DNA from: Brevibacillus sp.
Lineage (GTDB): Bacteria; Bacillota; Bacilli; Brevibacillales; Brevibacillaceae
Assembly: GCA_029240815.1 (NCBI GenBank)
Contig: JARDZO010000093.1
Span: 1-18,046, forward strand
Direction of reading: 5' to 3'
Length of the DNA stretch: 18,046 nt
In this document: piece after piece, positions 13,954 to 18,046 of the stretch
Numbering within the stretch: position 1 is the first letter of the stretch
How the letters are laid out: each line of letters opens with the position of its first letter
Notes under the pieces: generated by a model
What the model was told of the DNA's origin: nothing
The model's database searches: none
Seen by the model: only the letters and a program-made list of their open reading frames with translations
Position numbers and translations under genes: made by a program

Positions 13954-14131
13954 ACGGAAATATACCTCCTGTTCGTTTTTATGTCAATATTATTTTCCTC
14001 TCGCATTAACCGAAGGGAACTGGCTCTGTTTTTAGGAGTTGCTTGCTATATCGTAGAACGTAAGCCCGCTGCGGCTTTATCTTTTTCCCATCATGATCCG
14101 ATATTTTTTCACATTAAAAAGGCAGCCAAAA
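13954..14131. other. Intergenic stretch with no recognised gene
   Basis: Between the sdpR promoter and the IS3 remnant. A short plus-strand open frame from an ATG at 13980 has no convincing ribosome-binding site and no family I recognise. A small hairpin AAGCC/GGCTT (14062-14077) is followed by T-rich sequence. I see nothing else that can be supported. Confidence 0.4.
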
Positions 14132-14425
14132 TGGACTTACCCCTGTCAAGTAGACAGTCTTAAAAAAAGCCTAAGCAACCAGTGTGTTACGATATTCAAC
14201 CGGTGCATACTGGTTCAATTTTTTCTGGAAATGGCTCGTGGTTGTAAAACCATATGTACTTCTCGATCACTTGTGAAAGTTCTTCGCCTGATCACACTTA
14301 GAACAGTACAATATCTCTGTTTTGAGATCGAAAAGAAGGATTCGATGCAGGCATTCTCTAGGCAGTTTCCTTTGCGAAAGTGGCTGCCTTTCATGCCAAG
14401 ATCTTCAATTCTAAACTCAAATGCA
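14132..14425 (-). mobile_element. IS3-family (IS150-type) insertion sequence remnant, 3' end only
   Basis: The left boundary, starting near TGGACTTACCCC at 14132 and including TGTCAAGTAGACA, resembles a terminal inverted repeat of IS3-family elements. The stretch to the right encodes, on the minus strand, pieces of the OrfB C-terminus. The other end of the element and orfA are missing, so it cannot move by itself. The limit near 14425 is set only by where the similarity fades. Confidence 0.65.
14171..14425 (-). pseudogene. IS3-family transposase OrfB, C-terminal fragment with frameshifts
   Basis: Reading the minus strand, different frames in turn give G-S-H-F-R-K-G-N-C-L-E-N-A-C-I-E-S-F-F, then D-L-K-T-E-I-L-Y, then V-I-E-K-Y-I-W-F-Y-N, then F-Q-K-K-L-N-Q-Y-A-P-V-E-Y-R followed by a stop at 14171-14173. 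Together this is the familiar end of the DDE integrase domain (K-G-N-x-x-D-N-A-x-x-E-S-F-F with its catalytic glutamate, then N-x-x-R-x-Q-K-K-L-x-x-x-S-P-V-E-Y-R). At least three frame changes show that it is dead. Confidence 0.75.
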
Positions 14426-14457
14426 TGAACGCGCTTCTACCTGACTTTTCAAATAAA

Positions 14458-14485
14458 AAAGCCGTCTGGTCCCCCAGACAGCTTT
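14458..14485 (-). terminator. Terminator of the TetR-DUF2306 operon
   Basis: A 12-bp stem, 14458-14469 with 14474-14485 (one G-T type pair), and a 4-base loop, directly after the stop at 14488. The minus-strand tail is TTTTTTATTTG. A textbook intrinsic terminator. Confidence 0.85.
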
Positions 14486-14487
14486 GC

Positions 14488-15180
14488 TTACATATGTTTT
14501 GTTCGGTTGAATTTCTTTTGATAGTATACGGAAAAACCGACAATTACCGGTACTAGCAAGATCGTGGGGATAAACCATACGATCGGGTGAACCGAGCTTA
14601 CACCCAGCAATCTCGGAGCGCCAAACACGGTAAAAGCCGTAATGGTCGCGATGCAGCATCCCAGCATGCCTCCTAAATGCTCCATCCACCAATGCATTTT
14701 CTTCGCGGGAGGGCGTAGCCAGTAGAGTAGCTGCGATGCCCCCAGCATGATGCCGATCAGCGGGAACCACGTAATCAGCGTAAATCCGATGGTAGCTCCG
14801 TAGATGGAAATGCAGACTCCCGAGATGAGCATCAATGCGGGGAAAAGCAAATCCAACCACTGACGATGCCCCGTTTTGCGATTCTTATAGCGCAGTACCC
14901 GTATACCGTACCACGCAGTCGCCGAGCTCAGGATGGCGATAAAGATCAGGAACCAGGCAAAAGCAACCGTTTCAACTGTGCCTTCGGGATCAAAGCCGAT
15001 CCGCCAGATTCCCATGAACAACGCGGAGATCGCTACCACTGCCATCGCTCCTACGTATACCCAGCCTACCCGGATATGCGCCTTGCCTCCCTTTTTCGTC
15101 ACAATCGGAATCCAGAAGACAGCCAATGCCGTAAAACCTGCAATGATGTGCAAAACCTTGAAGAACGAGAAAAAGAACAT
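14488..15180 (-). CDS. DUF2306-type multi-pass membrane protein
   Basis: 230 residues with about seven hydrophobic segments. The start, V-L-H-I-I-A-G-F-T-A-L, followed by T-K-K-G-G-K-A-H-I-R-V-G-W-V-Y, is the pattern I know from DUF2306 membrane proteins. H-W-W-M-E-H-L-G-G-M near residue 165 supplies further conserved histidines. The function of the family is not established. The gene follows the TetR gene by 20 bp and is followed by a terminator, so it is the likely target of that regulator, possibly induced by membrane-active or hydrophobic compounds. Confidence 0.8.
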   Translation of the reverse strand: MFFFSFFKVLHIIAGFTALAVFWIPIVTKKGGKAHIRVGWVYVGAMAVVAISALFMGIWRIGFDPEGTVETVAFAWFLIFIAILSSATAWYGIRVLRYKNRKTGHRQWLDLLFPALMLISGVCISIYGATIGFTLITWFPLIGIMLGASQLLYWLRPPAKKMHWWMEHLGGMLGCCIATITAFTVFGAPRLLGVSSVHPIVWFIPTILLVPVIVGFSVYYQKKFNRTKHM

Positions 15181-15200
15181 CGAGCTCCCACCCTTTCTTT

Positions 15201-15791
15201 TTATCCATTCGACAATGTCTGATACATGATCTGAAACACATCTTCTGCCCCGAATGTTTTCATATCAGGAGAAACGACCGTCTGCACGCGGATGCCATAA
15301 GTCAGGATAGTAAACAGGGTCGCTGTTTTCTCTGCATCGAGGCTAGCGGGAATCACTCCGTTTTTTTGACCGAGCTCAATCCATTCCTGTGAGTTTTGAA
15401 CGCTACGCTCATAGATCGCGGTCAGCATCTTACCGATCGTCGGGTCATCTTTTTTACTCAACAAATAAATAAAAATGAGATTGGTGACATCCTTCGGGTC
15501 ATGGATGTGACGCAATGCGTCCGATATCGCTGCCAACGGGCTGTGTAAATTATGCTCACCCTGATGTACCTTTTCGTAAAATTGAGTGCCAATACGCTCC
15601 AAACGCTTTCTCAGCAACAGCCCCAACAGCTCATCTTTACTTTTGACGTAATGGTAAATCGCCCCCTTAGACAGCCCAGAACGCTTGATGATGTCCTGCA
15701 AAGTGGTTTGGTGACAGCCTTTTTCCTCGATCAATTCCTCGGTTATGGTTAGCAGCAACTGGAAGCTTGGATTTTGATGAATCGATTGCAT
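15201..15791 (-). CDS. TetR/AcrR family transcriptional repressor
   Basis: About 197 residues. The N-terminal helix-turn-helix (residues 28-50) reads T-T-L-Q-D-I-I-K-R-S-G-L-S-K-G-A-I-Y-H-Y-V-K-S-K-D-E-L-L, the classic TetR pattern; the rest is an all-helical ligand-binding and dimer domain. I start at ATG 15791, with AGGAGG 5 bases upstream; an in-frame codon at 15827 has no comparable site. It is first in a two-gene operon with the DUF2306 protein. Its operator is very probably the palindrome at 15849-15869, which would make it self-regulating. The ligand is unknown. Confidence 0.93.
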   Translation of the reverse strand: MQSIHQNPSFQLLLTITEELIEEKGCHQTTLQDIIKRSGLSKGAIYHYVKSKDELLGLLLRKRLERIGTQFYEKVHQGEHNLHSPLAAISDALRHIHDPKDVTNLIFIYLLSKKDDPTIGKMLTAIYERSVQNSQEWIELGQKNGVIPASLDAEKTATLFTILTYGIRVQTVVSPDMKTFGAEDVFQIMYQTLSNG

Positions 15792-15843
15792 GGTTCCTCC
15801 TGGTTCATAAGACGTCAGCCTTACCATTTAACTCTCTATCCTA

Positions 15844-15872
15844 ACTATACAAACCGTCGGTCGGTTTGTCAA
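15844..15872 (-). promoter_or_regulatory. TetR operon promoter with embedded operator
   Basis: Minus strand: TTGACA (15867-15872, perfect), 17-bp spacer, TATAGT (15844-15849). Inside lies the palindrome ACAAACCG-5-CGGTTTGT (15849-15869), with the ACCGACCG wording common among TetR-family operators. Repressor bound here would cover the whole spacer and part of both boxes, so the operon should be tightly off until an inducer arrives. Confidence 0.85.
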
Positions 15873-15899
15873 TTTTTACATCTCTTTTCCTGAAAAGAA

Positions 15900-15928
15900 A
15901 AAAGACTGCAGCATCTCAGCAGTCTTTT
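15900..15928 (-). terminator. Terminator of the left-facing GNAT gene
   Basis: A perfect 10-bp stem AAAAGACTGC with GCAGTCTTTT and a 9-base loop, 12 bp after the stop at 15940. The minus-strand tail is T-rich (TTTTTTCTTTTC including the stem end). Confidence 0.8.
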
Positions 15929-15939
15929 GCTCTTCATTC

Positions 15940-16461
15940 CTAGCCTTCAGCTCTCAAGATTTTGTAGTAGAAGACGGAAGCGTCCAGCTGGCCATTAGCT
16001 GACTCCGCGTAATGCGGAATCTTCCCTGCTTCGGTATACCCCATTGATTCGTACAGCAAATTGGAAGGATCCCCTTCTCGCGTATCCAGTACCAGCAGCG
16101 CCCGTTTTTCCAGTCTGGCCTTTGCCTCAGCGAGGAGCATCAGGGAGCGACCTATCCCTTTACGCTGTTGGGACGGGTGCACCATCAGCTTGGCAATTTC
16201 AGCACGGTGCAACCCGTTTTGCTTGGTACAGAGGTGTAGCTGGACGCTTCCGACCACGATTCCATCTTGGCGTGCCACCCATAATCTTACCTGATCTCCC
16301 AGTACGGTAGACCAGTACACTCGCGCCACATGTTGATCCAACGGGGGCAAAAATCCGATGGAGGCCCCATCTCCCACGACATCTACCAATAACCGCGTCA
16401 GTCCGTTTGCATCCTCTGTACTCAGTTCTGTGTTTTCCTCCAAAACCAGTTCGGTTGACAT
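15940..16461 (-). CDS. GNAT family N-acetyltransferase
   Basis: 173 residues. The acetyl-CoA-binding motif A is clear: A-K-L-M-V-H-P-S-Q-Q-R-K-G-I-G-R-S-L-M (about residues 90-108), with the Q/R-x-x-G-x-G core. It is followed by motif B L-L-Y-E-S-M-G-Y with its conserved tyrosine. The ATG has AAGGGGAG 7 bases upstream. It is a single-gene unit with its own terminator, divergent from a second GNAT gene. The acceptor substrate cannot be inferred; small-molecule or antibiotic acetylation are both possible. Confidence 0.9.
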   Translation of the reverse strand: MSTELVLEENTELSTEDANGLTRLLVDVVGDGASIGFLPPLDQHVARVYWSTVLGDQVRLWVARQDGIVVGSVQLHLCTKQNGLHRAEIAKLMVHPSQQRKGIGRSLMLLAEAKARLEKRALLVLDTREGDPSNLLYESMGYTEAGKIPHYAESANGQLDASVFYYKILRAEG

Positions 16462-16511
16462 ATCGACACTCCCCTTAGCTTTTTGGGAAAATAAATAGAG
16501 TTCTTCCTCTT

Positions 16512-16539
16512 ACTATACGGGAGGAGTGTCTAAAAGCAA
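16512..16539 (-). promoter_or_regulatory. Probable promoter of the left-facing GNAT gene
   Basis: Minus strand: TATAGT (16512-16517) preceded after 16 bp by TTGCTT (16534-16539). The -10 is good and the -35 poor. A palindrome at 16546-16564 lies just upstream of the -35. Confidence 0.4.
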
Positions 16540-16545
16540 ACACAA

Positions 16546-16564
16546 ATGTCAGATTTCCTGACAT
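16546..16564. promoter_or_regulatory. Palindrome between the two GNAT genes
   Basis: ATGTCAG (16546-16552) and CTGACAT (16558-16564) form a perfect 7-5-7 inverted repeat. It lies immediately upstream of the left-facing promoter and about 30 bp before the preferred start of the right-facing gene, so a regulator bound here could act on both. Confidence 0.4.
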
Positions 16565-16593
16565 CCATTATGCAGATGGAGGCTGACGCCGTC

Positions 16594-17004
16594 GTGATCA
16601 TCAAACAGATTCGAAAAGAAGACACCTGGGAGCTTCGCCATACAGTCCTGTGGCCCGACAAGGACCTTTCGTTCGTGCAAATGATAGAGGATGACACCGG
16701 TCTTCATTTCGGTCTCTATGAGGGCAAAGAACTCGTCAGTGTCCTCTCCCTGTTCGTGAACGGCTGCGATGCCCAGTTCAGAAAATTTGCCACCCTGCCT
16801 AGGGAGCAAGGAAAAGGATACGGCAGCCTCTTATTGCACCATGTCCTCCTCGAGGCAGCGAGTCTTGGAGCCACACGCATCTGGTGCAACGCCCGAGCGA
16901 CAAAAGCGGGATTTTACGAGAGATTCGGTCTGCAAAAAACAACAAAGGAACCCTTTGAAAAGAATGGGCTCCTCTTTTTCGTGATGGAAATACAACTGCT
17001 CTAA
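16594..17004 (+). CDS. GNAT family N-acetyltransferase, second copy, unlike the first
   Basis: About 137 residues: I-R-K-E-D-T-W-E-L-R-H-T-V-L-W-P at the start, then motif A F-A-T-L-P-R-E-Q-G-K-G-Y-G-S-L-L-L and motif B A-G-F-Y-E-R-F-G. I start at GTG 16594, which has GGAGG 11 bases upstream and puts the first beta strand at the N-terminus, as in relatives. An ATG at 16546 is in frame but has no ribosome-binding site nearby and falls in the palindrome; ATGs at 16570 and 16576 are also in frame. The start is therefore uncertain. It ends back to back with the convergent membrane gene, with no bases between the two stop codons. Confidence 0.88.
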   Translation: MIIKQIRKEDTWELRHTVLWPDKDLSFVQMIEDDTGLHFGLYEGKELVSVLSLFVNGCDAQFRKFATLPREQGKGYGSLLLHHVLLEAASLGATRIWCNARATKAGFYERFGLQKTTKEPFEKNGLLFFVMEIQLL

Positions 17005-17397
17005 TTATGGACGATATCCATACATGGAAAAAATGACGAGCAAACAGAAAAAGACAACCCCTGAGGGGATCAAGCTGAGGACGATCCCTACTTTCTTGGC
17101 GATTCCGCTCGCCTGAGTAAACCATCGATAGTAGTTGAACAAGAGGATCAGCAAAAAGGGTAGGAAATAAAAACCGATTAGGGATGCTACCCAGTCACTG
17201 TTTGCATCCCAAAACGCATTCGGTACAGGTATCGTATGAAATTGTCGATAGATCTCTTCTTTTCTCATGATAAACACGAAAGATAGTACGATGTAATAGA
17301 TCGTGATGATCATTTTGAGCCAAATTTGAAATCCTCTGGTCGTCCACGTAATCAAAAAAATAATGCCTAGCACAAACCACAATGCCATGTACTCCAT
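17005..17397 (-). CDS. Small membrane protein of unknown function
   Basis: 130 residues with four predicted membrane helices (about residues 2-18, 26-44, 68-88 and 100-124) and a short polar loop around residues 45-66. I do not recognise a family. The ATG at 17397 has AGGAGGGA 6 bases upstream, one of the best sites in the window, so the gene is real. On the minus strand TATAAT at 17419-17424 could be its -10 box, with no good -35. It is divergent from the TagO-type gene. Confidence 0.8.
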   Translation of the reverse strand: MEYMALWFVLGIIFLITWTTRGFQIWLKMIITIYYIVLSFVFIMRKEEIYRQFHTIPVPNAFWDANSDWVASLIGFYFLPFLLILLFNYYRWFTQASGIAKKVGIVLSLIPSGVVFFCLLVIFSMYGYRP

Positions 17398-17486
17398 GCG
17401 AATCCCTCCTAAGAAGGGATTATATTTTTATTCACCGGAACGAATAAGTACCAACTTTTTCTGGTACCTCCCCCTCGTTCCAAGAG

Positions 17487-17515
17487 TCGACAAATTTTGG
17501 AATACTCCCTATAAT
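17487..17515 (+). promoter_or_regulatory. Strong sigma-A promoter of the TagO/MraY-type gene
   Basis: TCGACA (17487-17492, 5 of 6) and a perfect TATAAT (17510-17515) are separated by exactly 17 bp. Transcription would begin near 17522, about 30 bases before the ATG. A 6-bp inverted repeat GTACCA/TGGTAC at 17448-17467 lies upstream; its role is unknown. Confidence 0.75.
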
Positions 17516-17553
17516 GAACATGTGGAGAAGCAACTCTCTATCATTTGTAGGAG

Positions 17554-18046
17554 ATGGTTACGATTACATACGCTCTATCCTTTCTACTGTCGTTTTGTAT
17601 CGTGCTCGTGTTGATCCCGCCTTTGGGGAAACTGGCTTTTCGACTGGATTTTGTGGACAAGCCCCGCAAAGACGTAGAACGAAAAATACATCGCGAACCG
17701 ATTCCGTTGACTGCCAGCTACGCCATTTTCATTGGATTCGCCGCTTCCTTTCTGCTCTTTTCCAAGGAATCGACCGTACAGACCCTGGCTGTTTTGGCAG
17801 GCTCTCTTTTGCTCCTGATCATCGGCACGATCGATGACTGGTACAAGACCCAAGGCAAAGACTTTTCGGCTTTGCCAAAAATGATCGTACAAGTATCGGC
17901 AGCCGTGCTTGTTTACTTGTCTGGCATCACGTTCTCGGGCTTTTACAACCCGTTCAGCGGGGAATATATCCTGCTCCCTGTCTGGCTGCAGTTCATCCTC
18001 ACCATTCTGTGGATTTTTGGTGTCACGACCGTCATCAACTTTTCCG
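17554..18046 (+). CDS. MraY/WecA/TagO-type undecaprenyl-phosphate phosphosugar transferase, 3' end missing
   Basis: The first 164 residues of a multi-pass membrane enzyme that runs off the right edge. After the first helix comes L-D-F-V-D-K-P-R-K-D-V-E-R-K-I-H, the cytoplasmic loop typical of the family (usually D-x-P-x-x-R-K-x-H). The catalytic/magnesium aspartate pair is in I-I-G-T-I-D-D-W-Y (about 89-97), and the window ends at T-V-I-N-F-S, where the N-x-x-D-G motif should follow. The family transfers a sugar-1-phosphate from a UDP-sugar to undecaprenyl phosphate, the first step of teichoic-acid or other wall-polymer synthesis. TagO is more likely than MraY because no mur genes are near. 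AGGAG directly abuts the ATG, an odd spacing; a TAG stop precedes in frame. Confidence 0.88.
   Translation, partial: MVTITYALSFLLSFCIVLVLIPPLGKLAFRLDFVDKPRKDVERKIHREPIPLTASYAIFIGFAASFLLFSKESTVQTLAVLAGSLLLLIIGTIDDWYKTQGKDFSALPKMIVQVSAAVLVYLSGITFSGFYNPFSGEYILLPVWLQFILTILWIFGVTTVINFS

Noticed and set aside
14417..14860. Minus-strand frame inside the DUF2306 gene
   Set aside because: Out of frame with the membrane protein that has the expected helices and ribosome-binding site; it also runs through the terminator.

Overview
The window looks like a chromosome segment of a Gram-positive, Bacillales-type bacterium, most like the Brevibacillus/Paenibacillus group. Ribosome-binding sites are strong and purine-rich (AGGAGG type), promoters are of sigma-A type, and there is a RocR-like sigma-54 activator, an sdpRI-type pair and a TagO/MraY-type wall-polymer transferase. 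The genus is inferred from gene content and style; no 16S or other marker is present.

Left end (1-4.9 kb): a partial amidohydrolase (minus strand) is divergent from a sigma-54-dependent activator (898-2685), which is translationally coupled to a class III aminotransferase. A near-perfect -24/-12 promoter faces the amidohydrolase, and a pair of 7-bp direct repeats exactly 20 bp apart lies in the expected enhancer zone. The activator therefore probably switches on the amidohydrolase operon, in what looks like an amine or amino-acid catabolic locus. A lower-GC alpha/beta hydrolase gene converges on the aminotransferase and overlaps its 3' end.

Centre (4.9-11.6 kb): one minus-strand operon of seven tightly packed genes. 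In order of transcription they are a lipoprotein solute-binding protein, a cytoplasmic alkaline-phosphatase-superfamily phosphodiesterase, two permeases, an ATPase, a DeoR regulator and a PHP-family phosphoesterase. It has a promoter with a perfect inverted repeat in the leader and ends at a clear terminator. The likely job is uptake of an organic phosphate-type solute followed by intracellular hydrolysis in two steps, under control of the DeoR protein. The ATPase gene carries an unusual in-frame array of short palindromes.

Right of centre (11.6-14.5 kb): an accessory, decayed stretch. It holds a LysR-like remnant, a YhfC-type intramembrane protease with an sdpR-sdpI pair (no SdpC toxin in sight), and the 3' remnant of an IS3-family element.

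Right end (14.5-18 kb): a TetR regulator with a membrane protein of DUF2306 type, two divergent GNAT acetyltransferases separated by a palindrome, a small membrane protein, and the start of a TagO/WecA-type phosphosugar transferase with a very good sigma-A promoter. I found no tRNA, rRNA or CRISPR.
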